Source of the DNA: an uncultured Candidatus Saccharibacteria bacterium
GTDB lineage: Bacteria; Patescibacteriota; Saccharimonadia; Saccharimonadales; Saccharimonadaceae
Direction of reading: 5' to 3'
Length of the DNA stretch: 63,974 nucleotides
Assembly (NCBI GenBank): GCA_948623715.1
Contig: CAPHDI010000003.1
Coordinates: 1-63,974 of the forward strand
The translations under genes were made by a program, and so were the position numbers. The notes under the pieces were generated by a model that did no database searches, had not been told where the DNA came from, and saw only the letters and a list, made by a program, of their open reading frames with translations. Positions 48,635-56,928 of the stretch are shown here, piece by piece. Positions within the stretch are counted from its first letter, which is position 1, and the number at the start of each line of letters is the position of its first letter.

Positions 48635-49135
48635 TTGAAAGCATCGTTCCGTCCGCCCGACCTGCCACCGTTTAAGCCTTCCGCTGGAACCCTCAAGCTC
48701 ATGCGCGAGGTCTCCGACAAGCTCCGTACTGACCCGAAGCGTTCGATCAAACGGCTCGATTTCATGCTGATGTGGAGCTACTCCTTCGTCTATAGCAACA
48801 CTTTCCGCTTTCTGCAGACGCCCAATCTCATCTACGGTCTGACGGTCGCATTTATTTTTATGTATGCTGCCAAAAAGATTGATGATGGCATTGCTGACGA
48901 GCTGACCTCCCTGGCGAAGCTCATCGGTCAAGACGATTACAGCAAGGGTAAGCAGTATCTCTTCGCGACCACACTGGGATTCCTGATGTCGCTAATGGAA
49001 AGTGCGGCCAGCCCGGCTCGCCTCCCGGTCATCTCCTTCATCATCGACATCAGTGTCGCCGTTATGGTCTTCGTCGGCGCGATGGTTTACGCCGCGCGCT
49101 ACTGCTGCCATTACTGTGCCGGGGGGGGGGGGTAA
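48635..49135 (+). CDS. Membrane protein ending in a 12-G tract
   Basis: The protein has 166 residues. The start is TTG 48635 with GAGAGGGG about 10 nt upstream. An N-terminal cytoplasmic part (about 1-45) is followed by about three hydrophobic segments (about 57-77, 107-125, 127-150), then CCHYCAGGGG and the stop. The last codons are encoded by twelve consecutive G (49121-49132) before TAA. A change of one or two G alters the C-terminus: one fewer gives a short NT end, one more reads on for about 30 codons through the terminator. This is a candidate phase-variable locus. Family unknown. Confidence 0.75.
   Translation: MKASFRPPDLPPFKPSAGTLKLMREVSDKLRTDPKRSIKRLDFMLMWSYSFVYSNTFRFLQTPNLIYGLTVAFIFMYAAKKIDDGIADELTSLAKLIGQDDYSKGKQYLFATTLGFLMSLMESAASPARLPVISFIIDISVAVMVFVGAMVYAARYCCHYCAGGGG
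49121..49132 (+). repeat. Poly-G tract of 12
   Basis: Twelve consecutive G immediately before the stop codon of the 48635 gene, by far the longest mononucleotide G/C run in the window. Confidence 0.9.
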
Positions 49136-49213
49136 CACCTAAATGGAATTACCACCATGCGCTTCTTGTCTCTAAGGAATCCGCTATTCTCCGACCATTT
49201 CTCTTCTCTCGCA

Positions 49214-49238
49214 CCGCCCTTTACGAGGGCGGTTTTTC
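49214..49238 (+). terminator. Intrinsic terminator before trmD
   Basis: ACCGCCCT-TTACG-AGGGCGGT followed by TTTT. Confidence 0.9.
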
Positions 49239-49257
49239 ATAGTATAATAATACTATT

Positions 49258-50046
49258 ATGGCGAAGATCAAATTCACGATTATCACTCTTTTCCCCGAGG
49301 CATTACGGCCTTATCTTGACAGTTCTATGCTCTATAAAGCGCAGGAGCGGGGAATTATTGAGGTCGAATATGTCAATCTTCGTGACTTTGGTCTCGGACC
49401 GCATAAAGCCGTCGATGACACCCCCTATGGCGGCGGCGACGGCATGCTCCTTCGCTGCGAACCGGTCTTTGCGGCGATTGAAAGTATTAAGGCGCATAGC
49501 CCTAATGCAGAAGTATTTTTGCCTACCCCTGTCGGAGAGGTTTGGAATCAGTCTCTCGCGCGGAAATTTGCTGGTTTTTCAGAGCAAAATGCCCAGAAAC
49601 GCCCTCTAGAAGCCCTAGAAGCCTCGATTAGACAAGAGCGCACTCCTACGGCCCTCTCATCAGAACGCTCCGCACAGGGCATTTCCGGGGCTGATTTTTC
49701 TCATCATTACATTATTCTCTGCCCACACTACGAGGGTTACGACGAACGCATCATGACTATCGTCGACCATCCGATTTCCCTCGGTAATTACGTCCTCACC
49801 GGCGGGGAATTACCTGCCCTTATCATCATCGATTCGATCACTCGCCTCCTCCCGGGCGTCCTCGGTGGCGCGACTTCTGCCGAGATTGAGAGCTTTTCTG
49901 ACGGCGACAACCTCGAATTCCCGCAATATACTAAGCCAGCTGATTTCCGCGGCATGAAAGTCCCGGAAGTCCTCCTTTCTGGTCATCATGGTAAGGTAGC
50001 TGAGTGGCGTGCCGAGCATACTCGCCGCCAGAGCGATCGTAAATAA
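49258..50046 (+). CDS. trmD: tRNA (guanine-N1)-methyltransferase TrmD with in-frame insertion
   Basis: The enzyme methylates G37 of tRNAs, preventing frameshifts. It has 262 residues. The SPOUT trefoil-knot signatures are present: DDTPYGGGDGM, CPHYEGYDERI and the knot strand ISLGNYVLTGGELPALIIID. An insertion of about 38 residues (about 105-144, EQNAQKRPLEALEASIRQER onward) sits just before the knot strand HYIILCPHYEG, where other TrmD proteins have a short loop. In the DNA the insertion is bounded by AAATGCCC (about 49588) and GGGCATTT (about 49677). A TATAAT-like -10 lies about 9 nt before the ATG, so the leader is very short. Confidence 0.95.
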   Translation: MAKIKFTIITLFPEALRPYLDSSMLYKAQERGIIEVEYVNLRDFGLGPHKAVDDTPYGGGDGMLLRCEPVFAAIESIKAHSPNAEVFLPTPVGEVWNQSLARKFAGFSEQNAQKRPLEALEASIRQERTPTALSSERSAQGISGADFSHHYIILCPHYEGYDERIMTIVDHPISLGNYVLTGGELPALIIIDSITRLLPGVLGGATSAEIESFSDGDNLEFPQYTKPADFRGMKVPEVLLSGHHGKVAEWRAEHTRRQSDRK

Positions 50047-50118
50047 AGCTCAAGCACCCTCTCAGTCTCCGATTCTCATTTCGCTCGCTATTTTCTCTTG
50101 CGCGAAGTGGATTTGTGG

Positions 50119-50318
50119 TATAATAAAAGCGTTCCAACCATTTACATTCTGTAGCGAATCTGACTTTTGTTCAGCTTCGTCAACTATGATGGCGCCATGA
50201 GGTTACCGTCTGTTGACGATCTGAACAAGATTCGCTCGTAGATGGTTGGAACACCCTCGTGGTGCCATTTTTGTATATCGTGCCATTTAGGGTTTAACTA
50301 AGCCATAAGGAGGGCATG
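50119..50318 (+). promoter_or_regulatory. Pseudoknot-type structured leader D with promoter
   Basis: TATAAT (50119-50124), 6 nt, then G50131. Outer stem GTTCCAACCATTTAC (50131-50145) with GTAGATGGTTGGAAC (50238-50252), continued by GCGAATCT/AGATTCGC, TTGTTCAG/CTGAACAA and TCGTCAAC/GTTGACGA. Loop strand ATGGCGCCATGAGG (50189-50202) pairs over 14 nt with CCTCGTGGTGCCAT (50255-50268), which runs into TTTTT. The sequence of the stem is unrelated to those of B and C. An AGGAGGG ribosome site precedes the ATG. Confidence 0.85.
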
Positions 50319-51566
50319 ATGCTAAAAATAAATAAAACTAAACCTTATCAATTTAGAAAAGTGCATGATAACTCTAGTTATATAGGAAGAGTAGTATGCG
50401 CATTAGCTCTTATTTGCGGCATCATGCCCGGACTTATGGGATTAAGTTATTATGGATCAGTAGAAAAAGCTTCTGCCGCTACACTTAGCATAGACAATAT
50501 CTTTACTATGCAGGAGATGCGCCCGGGCATTTGTTACAATATGAAGATTGGTGATAGTGCTACTCTTACTGATATTCGTGATAATAATGCTTATACTATT
50601 GCAAAGCTCTCTGATGGCAAGTGTTGGATGACGCAAAACTTACGTATTGTCGATAAAGAAATCACTCCAGAAGATTCTGACGTAACAGAAAACTTTACTA
50701 TTCCAGCTTCCAGTATTTCCGGATTCTCAGGCTATGACGTAGCTAATGCGTATTACGGTAATAGTACCACTTATGGTGCATATTATTCTTGGTATACAGC
50801 AACAGCAGGTACTGGCACACAAGCTATGGCGAGCGGTGACGCCTCTTCTAGTATCTGCCCCAAAGGATGGAGACTGCCAAAGGGCACTCCTGGCACCGAT
50901 ACGAATGAGTTTGCAGCAGCAGCAGGACTTACTGGTGCGGATATTGCCACAGGTAGTAACCATTGGGGTAATCTATCAAATCCTTCCTTCACTAATAATG
51001 CCTTGACAGTTAACGGTGTAACTTGGCCAGCTGCTGGCTATTACTACAATAATACAGCCGACCGTGTCGGCTCCGGCGGCTACTATTGGTCTAGCACTGC
51101 CTACTCTAATAACAATACTTACCGCCTGTACTTCGACAGCAGCTATTTCGGCCCGGCCAACAACAATAGCAAGACCAACGGCAGTTCCGTACGTTGTGTC
51201 GCCGATAGTATCCCCGAAGAGAACGTCGACGTCATCGCCATCGTCGTCCCGCCCGTCATTAGCATTGATGCGACTAGTGGCATGAATAAGGAAGTCGATC
51301 CTAATCTAGTTACAAAAGGAGAAATCTCCGCTACTATCTCCGCTAATACTACTTATGCCGTACAGCTCAGTGCTAATAAAACTTCTCTCACTAATCCTAA
51401 CAACTCCGACGAACCAACTTCTGCTAACTCCATCCCTGCCTCTTCTAATGTCCAAGCTAAGACTAATGCATGGGGTATACTAAACCAAGATAACTCATCT
51501 ATCTCTCCGACACTGCCGGCCGGAGAGTACTCTACTACCGTAACTATTACGGCGGTGAATAATTAG
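50319..51566 (+). CDS. FISUMP-domain secreted protein, paralog 3 (C-terminal deletion)
   Basis: The protein has 415 residues. The second of two adjacent ATGs was taken as start, by comparison with the other paralogs. Signal/anchor segment about 24-43; FISUMP core KCWMTQNLRI, GAYYSWYTATAG, ICPKGWRLPK, GYYWSST, SVRCVA; beta-rich C-terminal domain. Compared with paralogs 1, 2 and 4 it lacks about 33 residues: GILNQDNSS runs directly into ISPTLPAGEYSTT, whereas the others have TYSAIT...FTLGVSV in between. The frame is kept. The lectin-like core uses mostly C/T-ending codons (see findings). The stop is adjacent to the stop of convergent rsmD with no intergenic base. Confidence 0.9.
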   Translation: MLKINKTKPYQFRKVHDNSSYIGRVVCALALICGIMPGLMGLSYYGSVEKASAATLSIDNIFTMQEMRPGICYNMKIGDSATLTDIRDNNAYTIAKLSDGKCWMTQNLRIVDKEITPEDSDVTENFTIPASSISGFSGYDVANAYYGNSTTYGAYYSWYTATAGTGTQAMASGDASSSICPKGWRLPKGTPGTDTNEFAAAAGLTGADIATGSNHWGNLSNPSFTNNALTVNGVTWPAAGYYYNNTADRVGSGGYYWSSTAYSNNNTYRLYFDSSYFGPANNNSKTNGSSVRCVADSIPEENVDVIAIVVPPVISIDATSGMNKEVDPNLVTKGEISATISANTTYAVQLSANKTSLTNPNNSDEPTSANSIPASSNVQAKTNAWGILNQDNSSISPTLPAGEYSTTVTITAVNN

Positions 51567-52109
51567 TTATTTCTTCCGATAAATCCCGATTCTCGCCCGC
51601 GCATAAGTATGCACCGAAGAAAGTCGCAACCCGTCTAGCTCTATCTCGCCGGGTTCTTTCGGCGACGATAGGGCTAACACACCATCAGTACTTAATAACT
51701 TCGCCAGCTTATTTAGCTCCGCCAGATCGACTTTATCATACGGTGGATCCGCGAATACTACCTGGAAGTAATCCCGATATTCCTCTCGCTCTGCGAACTT
51801 TCTCAGCTTCTCGCTAAAAACTAAACCATCAGCCTCAATACTCTCCAGATTCTCTCGAATCACCCGACAAATCCGTGGACTTGCCTCGACGAAAACTACT
51901 TCCGCCGCGCCGCGGCTCAGCGCCTCAATCCCCAGCGCCCCCGACCCGGCGTAAGCATCAAGGACTTTCGCATCTTCGACATTCACCATGTTAAATAATG
52001 CTAACTTTTCTCGCGCCCCCATCGGATGCGTCAGCTCAGATCCTGGCGATCGCAACGCTCGTCCACGATACTTTCCGGAAATTACCCTGAGGTCGCTACT
52101 TTTTGTCAT
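51567..52109 (-). CDS. rsmD: 16S rRNA (guanine-966-N2)-methyltransferase
   Basis: The protein has 180 residues with the class I methyltransferase fold. The start motif RVISGKYRGRAL is typical of RsmD, the SAM-binding loop is VLDAYAGSGALGIEALSRGA, and the catalytic motif is FADPPYD (about residue 119). It modifies 16S rRNA in 30S assembly. The start overlaps the end of the upstream minus-strand gene by 14 bp; with recG it forms a three-gene unit. Confidence 0.95.
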   Translation of the reverse strand: MTKSSDLRVISGKYRGRALRSPGSELTHPMGAREKLALFNMVNVEDAKVLDAYAGSGALGIEALSRGAAEVVFVEASPRICRVIRENLESIEADGLVFSEKLRKFAEREEYRDYFQVVFADPPYDKVDLAELNKLAKLLSTDGVLALSSPKEPGEIELDGLRLSSVHTYARARIGIYRKK

Positions 52110-53016
52110 CTTTTGCTTTCTGCGGCTTCGTTACTTTTGTAGTCCGAGATGTTTTCGAGCTGCCTGACAGTCCGTACGCTTCCGCTGCCGCCGAATACCA
52201 TCCCAGCGTAATTGCCCGTACGATTTCCGGCAATAATTCTGTCTTCGTCTCCACTGCCAGTTCCGTCGTCCAGCCTTCATCTAGGAATCGTCGATACATA
52301 TTCATTGTCCGTACTTTTTCTAAAGCCTTGCGGAACATTTTTTCTGTATCCAGCTCTTGCCAATCCTCCTCCGTCAGCTTTACGTCTAGCGCTCGCTGCG
52401 GCATCGCGGCGACGATCATCAGCACGCCGTATTCGTAGGCGATATGTTTCGACATGTGCCCGCCCGCTCCCCAGTACAGCCAGTTATTCCGCAGCGTCTC
52501 CAGCATATTCCGCCCGTGCATTAAGCCCTTCATCGGCGCGCCGAATACTTTTACCATTTCTTTGTCGGTCATCAGCTCTTCTTTCACGCCAGACAGTGGA
52601 AAATGATGTGCTGGCGTCAGCCCATCGGTAATCATATGCGCCATCCATGCCGCCTCAAAAGCTGCTCGTACTTCATTTTTGTTTTTCAATGCGCGAACCA
52701 GATTCCAGCGATGATCGACAATCATCTCAATCACCGAACGAGTGTCGAGATCGCCATGCTCAATAGCTGCCGGCGATGTCAGATCGTCTTCCACTAGCAT
52801 GTGTGACGGCTCGTCGATCCCTGGGCTCTTTCGCTTCAGTCCATCTGGACCTCGCATCCCCTCGAAGTGTATAATATCTTTCGCCGTCGGGAAATATTTA
52901 CTCCGCGGCAACTTCTGTGCCAAAACTCGCCTCGCCGACTGGTCGAGACGTTGATGAGTCCCGACTATTTTGCCAGAGAACCTCGAACTTTTCGCAAGTG
53001 CAATCGTAGAAAACAT
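52096..53016 (-). CDS. Conserved hypothetical, phospholipase C/P1-nuclease-like motif
   Basis: The protein has 306 residues and is mostly helical. The stretch AAWMAHMITDGLTPAHHFPL (about 115-134) has the His-Asp-His spacing seen in zinc-dependent phospholipase C/S1-P1 nuclease helices, and PSHMLVEDD earlier could add ligands. This assignment is tentative. There is no signal peptide, unlike secreted members of that fold. The C-terminus is Ser/Lys/Thr-rich and disordered. The ATG overlaps the recG stop by one base and the 3' end overlaps rsmD, so the three are translationally coupled. Confidence 0.6.
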   Translation of the reverse strand: MFSTIALAKSSRFSGKIVGTHQRLDQSARRVLAQKLPRSKYFPTAKDIIHFEGMRGPDGLKRKSPGIDEPSHMLVEDDLTSPAAIEHGDLDTRSVIEMIVDHRWNLVRALKNKNEVRAAFEAAWMAHMITDGLTPAHHFPLSGVKEELMTDKEMVKVFGAPMKGLMHGRNMLETLRNNWLYWGAGGHMSKHIAYEYGVLMIVAAMPQRALDVKLTEEDWQELDTEKMFRKALEKVRTMNMYRRFLDEGWTTELAVETKTELLPEIVRAITLGWYSAAAEAYGLSGSSKTSRTTKVTKPQKAKDDKK

Positions 53017-55085
53017 TAATTTAGCGTAGTTAATTGTTGATACTTCTTGATTCGCGTACCTAACTCTTTATATTTTATCATATCTTCTGGGTGTTTGGCA
53101 AATTTTTCTGCGTGCTGGCTCGCCTGTGCAATTAGTCGCGTATCTGACAAATTTGCCACTTGTAAGTTTAGCTCGCCATGCTGCATCGCGCCGTAGATCT
53201 CTCCCGGCCCACGTAGTTTTAAGTCTACTTCCGCTAGATAGAAGCCGTCAGTCGACTTTTCCATTTCTCGTAGTCGCCGTGAAGGTCTATTTTCTCCGGT
53301 CGTCAGCAGGAAACAACTCGCCGGCTGATCGCCGCGCCCGACTCGCCCGCGCAGCTGGTGTAATTGCGCCAGACCATAGTGTTCCGCATCCTGAATGATA
53401 ATCATATTCGCATTCGGCACATTCACGCCGACCTCTACAACCGTCGTCGAGACGAGAATCTGTGTTTTATTCTCCGCAAAATCTTCCATCACTGCATCTT
53501 TTTCATCTGCTTTCATCTTTCCATGCAATAATCCAACTTTTGCCTCTGGAAATAGTTCAGCAAGTTTTTTCGCTTGGCGCTTTACCGGCGTGGCGTTATT
53601 CGTCGCGCCATCTTCGATCACCTGGCAAATCCAATAAATCTGCTGACCCTTCTGTAGAAGCTTCCGCATTTCCGGGTAGAGCTTATCATGTTGCTCGACT
53701 TCGTTGAGAATTTTTGTCACGATCGGCTGACGCCCTGGGGGTAATTCGTTCAGCAGGGAAACGTCAAGATCGCCGAATACTGTCAGCTGCAGCGAGCGGG
53801 GAATCGGCGTCGCCGTCATCGAGAGTAGATGTGGCGCATGATCCTCTGGCGACTTCAACAATAATTTCTGCCGTTGCCCGACCCCGAAGCGGTGCTGCTC
53901 ATCGATAATGCAGAACGCTAGCGCCTTGAAATTTGTATCGTCCGTCAGCAGTGCATGCGTCCCGATCACGAAATCTATTTCTCCTTCCCGTATCTGCGTC
54001 TTGAGCTGTTTTTTACCTTTCGTTGCGCCAGTTAATAGTGCAACCTTTGGTAATTTTAATTTCGGATGCGATTGCGCGAGGTTGTTAAACAACTTGCTTA
54101 AGCTTTCGTAATGCTGCGTCGCCAGAATCGCCGTCGGCGCCAGTAGCGCTGTCTGATAGCCGTGATAAGTTGCTTGTGCCGCCGCAAGTGCTGCGACGAT
54201 AGTTTTACCCGAGCCGACATCGCCCTGCAACAACCGATTCATCGGCGTCGTCTTCTCTAAGTTTTGCAAAATATCCCAAGTCACTCGCCGCTGTGCGCCG
54301 GTCAGCCCGAAGGGCAGACTTTTCACAATCTCCTGCGTGAGTGGTGCGCTAAAAGGTAGAGAAATCGCCTGAAGTCTCTGGTTTTCATTCTTATTTAACT
54401 TCGCCGCTAGGATTAATTCAAACAGCTCTTCGTAAGCTAAATATTGTCGCCCTAGCTCCGCCTCCTCCGGCGTTTCCGGGAAATGCGAATAAAATAACGC
54501 CTCTGCCCGCGCGCCTTTCCGCAAAAAGCTCGGCGCACCGTCCGTCATCGGCAGTAAATCCGGTATTTCATGAAAATCCCCCCGCAAATTCGCCAATATC
54601 TTCTGGAAAGTTAGTGGCTTGATAGTATTTTTCGCTGAGTAAACTGGCTGGAAGCCCGCCACATCACCATCCTTCTCGACATCCTGTACTAATGTTGCTT
54701 TCGGCGAAGTTAATACATAGCGCCCATTCTTCAATTCATACTTTCCCGTGAAGAAATATTCCCGGTCCAGGTCGAACTGCTTCGCTCGGTACGGCTGGTT
54801 AAACCAGACTGTCCGGATCGCTCCTGTCGCATCTCGAATCACGCCCTGTGTGATCGTCAGCCTCCGCCGCCGCGTACTTACGACATGTAAATCGCCAATC
54901 TTCCCCCGTATAATTACATTCCCGGGCTTGAGATCTGCGATACTTACCGTCGTCTGATAATTTTCATACACTCGCGGCAGACAATAAATCAAATCCCCGA
55001 CCGTCCGGATGTTGACATATTTCAGCAATTCCGCCGTCTTCGGACCGACACCTTTCACACTCTCCACCGGGGCCGACATATCCAT
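53016..55085 (-). CDS. recG: ATP-dependent DNA helicase RecG
   Basis: This branch-migration helicase rescues stalled replication forks. It has 689 residues. The N-terminal wedge/OB domain (about 50-160), Walker A GDVGSGKT, DExH box DEQHRFG, the motif SMTATPIPRSL and motif VI QLRGRVGRG are all present. The start is ATG 55085, exactly 6 nt after TATAAT (55097-55092), so the transcript is leaderless; a longer frame (to 55124) has no similarity and lies upstream of the -10. It heads the recG-unknown-rsmD unit. Confidence 0.97.
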   Translation of the reverse strand: MDMSAPVESVKGVGPKTAELLKYVNIRTVGDLIYCLPRVYENYQTTVSIADLKPGNVIIRGKIGDLHVVSTRRRRLTITQGVIRDATGAIRTVWFNQPYRAKQFDLDREYFFTGKYELKNGRYVLTSPKATLVQDVEKDGDVAGFQPVYSAKNTIKPLTFQKILANLRGDFHEIPDLLPMTDGAPSFLRKGARAEALFYSHFPETPEEAELGRQYLAYEELFELILAAKLNKNENQRLQAISLPFSAPLTQEIVKSLPFGLTGAQRRVTWDILQNLEKTTPMNRLLQGDVGSGKTIVAALAAAQATYHGYQTALLAPTAILATQHYESLSKLFNNLAQSHPKLKLPKVALLTGATKGKKQLKTQIREGEIDFVIGTHALLTDDTNFKALAFCIIDEQHRFGVGQRQKLLLKSPEDHAPHLLSMTATPIPRSLQLTVFGDLDVSLLNELPPGRQPIVTKILNEVEQHDKLYPEMRKLLQKGQQIYWICQVIEDGATNNATPVKRQAKKLAELFPEAKVGLLHGKMKADEKDAVMEDFAENKTQILVSTTVVEVGVNVPNANMIIIQDAEHYGLAQLHQLRGRVGRGDQPASCFLLTTGENRPSRRLREMEKSTDGFYLAEVDLKLRGPGEIYGAMQHGELNLQVANLSDTRLIAQASQHAEKFAKHPEDMIKYKELGTRIKKYQQLTTLN

Positions 55086-55147
55086 AGGATTATTATAGCA
55101 CGCAGAGAAACTCCAAAGAAACAACTTGTAAAAGTTTGTGGTTTTGA

Positions 55148-55371
55148 TATAATAAAAATGTTATCAAGTTTATTTCCGCGATAAGAGTAATTTTTCGTTA
55201 CTCATCATCGACAACAATGGCACCGCAAGGGTAAGCCAGTTTTCGATGATGTAGTAATACTCTTTGGAAATAAGCTTGATAACGCCCCTCGTGGTGCCAT
55301 TTTTGTATTATGCTTTTTACAAAAATATTCCTCCACGAGAACTTACAACACATACGCCAAAGGAGGGCATA
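55148..55371 (+). promoter_or_regulatory. Pseudoknot-type structured leader E with promoter
   Basis: TATAAT (55148-55153), 6 nt, then G55160. Outer stem GTTATCAAGTTTATTTCC (55160-55177) with GGAAATAAGCTTGATAAC (55266-55283), 18 bp with one G-U. Inner stems GAGTA/TACTC and TCATCATCGA/TCGATGATGT. Loop strand AATGGCACCGCAAGGG (55216-55231) pairs with CCCTCGTGGTGCCATT (55286-55301) with one mismatch, followed by TTT. Downstream CCACGAG can pair with CTCGTGG of the same strand, giving a competing fold. Confidence 0.85.
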
Positions 55372-56688
55372 ATGCTAAAAATAAAGAAAACTAAACCTTA
55401 TCAACATAGTTCTGTGCATATAATAATATGTGCTATAGCTCTTATTTGTGGTATTGTGCCATCCTTGGCGTTACTTACTTATTATAATCCATATACAGAG
55501 TCTACTTATGCTGCTAGAAAAACCCTTAGTAATATTACTACTATGCAAGAAATGACTACTGATATATGTAATAACTCTGCTTTAGGACAAAGTAACACAC
55601 TTATAGATATTCGTGATAACTCTACTTATACTGTAGCTAGACTTAGTGATGGTAATTGTTGGATGACGCAGAACTTACGTATTATCGATAAGGAAATCAC
55701 TCCGGAAGATTCTGATGTAATAGAAAACTTCACTATCCCACCTTCTGCTCTCTGGGCTAGCACTAATATAGATGAATCACATGCTTACTATGATAATGAT
55801 ACTGATTATGGTGCCTACTATAACTGGTATACCGCTACTGTAGGTACTGGTACTTCAGAGCTTACTGAAGGTAATGCCGAATCCAGTATTTGTCCGAAAG
55901 GGTGGCATTTGCCAACTAGTGAAGAATTCCAAAACCTTTACGATAAATTCCCCGACGCCACCTGGGCTACAATCAACGACAGGAGTGGTCGTTGGTTTGG
56001 CGCCTCTAGCGTTTCTGCCGGTGGGGCGCTACTTTTGGCCGATGGATATATGAGAACAGCTGATGGTCTATCAGCCAATATAAATTTGTATGGTTATTAC
56101 TGGACAAATGCATCAAAAGATAAAACTCAAGCGTATAGCCTACGTTTTAATCGTAAAGAATTAACCATAGACGGCAATTCTAGAAAGTCAAATGGCTACT
56201 CCATCCGCTGTCTCACCCCCGCCTCCAGTACCAACTTCCCTGAACTATTCGACGAGAAAGACTCTACCGTCTCCGTCACTGTCCCTAAAGTCCTTACTAT
56301 CGATGCTGTTAGTAAAGCTTTAACTCTTGAAGCTGATCCTAATCAAATCATAGAAGGTAACATTTCTGCTACTGTTTCCGCTAACACTACTTATTCTATC
56401 CAGCTCAGTGCCGAGAACCCCGACTTAACTAATCCCAACGATCCTGATCATACCATCCCTGCCAGCACTACCGTCCAGAAAGGTACTAATGCCTGGGGTA
56501 TACTAAACCAAGATAACTCTACTTATTCTGCTATTACTACTAATCCTATTACTTACTATAATACAGAAGAATATAATGAAGAAGCTCAATCTACTAAACA
56601 TACCTTTGGTATAGGAGTATCTATTTCTCCTGCACTTCCTGCTGGGGAATACTCTACTACCGTTACTATTACGGCGGTGAATAACTAG
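55372..56688 (+). CDS. FISUMP-domain secreted protein, paralog 4
   Basis: The protein has 438 residues. Start at the ATG after AAGGAGGGCATA, as in paralogs 1 and 2. Hydrophobic segment about 14-33. FISUMP core: NCWMTQNLRI (K replaced by N before Cys), GAYYNWYTATVG, ICPKGWHLPT, GYYWTNA (instead of YYWSST) and SIRCLT. The C-terminal beta domain is the most divergent of the set (VSVTVPKVLTIDAVSKALTL) but ends with the common GEYSTTVTITAVNN. It is transcribed from leader E and followed by a terminator and tRNA-Leu(UAG) on the other strand. Confidence 0.9.
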   Translation: MLKIKKTKPYQHSSVHIIICAIALICGIVPSLALLTYYNPYTESTYAARKTLSNITTMQEMTTDICNNSALGQSNTLIDIRDNSTYTVARLSDGNCWMTQNLRIIDKEITPEDSDVIENFTIPPSALWASTNIDESHAYYDNDTDYGAYYNWYTATVGTGTSELTEGNAESSICPKGWHLPTSEEFQNLYDKFPDATWATINDRSGRWFGASSVSAGGALLLADGYMRTADGLSANINLYGYYWTNASKDKTQAYSLRFNRKELTIDGNSRKSNGYSIRCLTPASSTNFPELFDEKDSTVSVTVPKVLTIDAVSKALTLEADPNQIIEGNISATVSANTTYSIQLSAENPDLTNPNDPDHTIPASTTVQKGTNAWGILNQDNSTYSAITTNPITYYNTEEYNEEAQSTKHTFGIGVSISPALPAGEYSTTVTITAVNN

Positions 56689-56703
56689 CTACAAATCACA
56701 AAA

Positions 56704-56742
56704 CTTCGCCCCTCAAACTAGCCAAACGGGGCGAAGCTTTTT
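56704..56742 (+). terminator. Intrinsic terminator after paralog 4
   Basis: CTTCGCCCC (56704-56712) and GGGGCGAAG (56728-56736) followed by CTTTTTC. Confidence 0.85.
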
Positions 56743-56777
56743 CGACAAAAACTCCGCCAAATGGCGGGTCTAGACCT

Positions 56778-56862
56778 TGGTGCCCGCGACTGGACTTGAA
56801 CCAGCACGCCTTGCGGCATATGCTCCTAAGGCATACGTGTATACCAATTTCACCACACGGGC
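56778..56862 (-). tRNA. tRNA-Leu (anticodon UAG)
   Basis: On the minus strand: acceptor GCCCGTG/CGCGGGC, discriminator A and an encoded CCA; anticodon arm TATGC-CTTAGGA-GCATA with TAG; long variable arm; T-arm GCTGGTTCAAGTCCAGT. It resembles the tRNA-Leu at 2182. Confidence 0.97.
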
Positions 56863-56901
56863 ACGTTATATATAATATACCACACTTGCTCCAAAATAAA
56901 A

Positions 56902-56922
56902 AGCCCCCGAACTTCGGGGGCG
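56902..56922 (-). terminator. Intrinsic terminator of the 56929 gene (minus)
   Basis: On the minus strand GCCCCCGAA-G-TTCGGGGGC followed by TTTTTATTTT. Confidence 0.9.
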
Positions 56923-56928
56923 CGGAGG

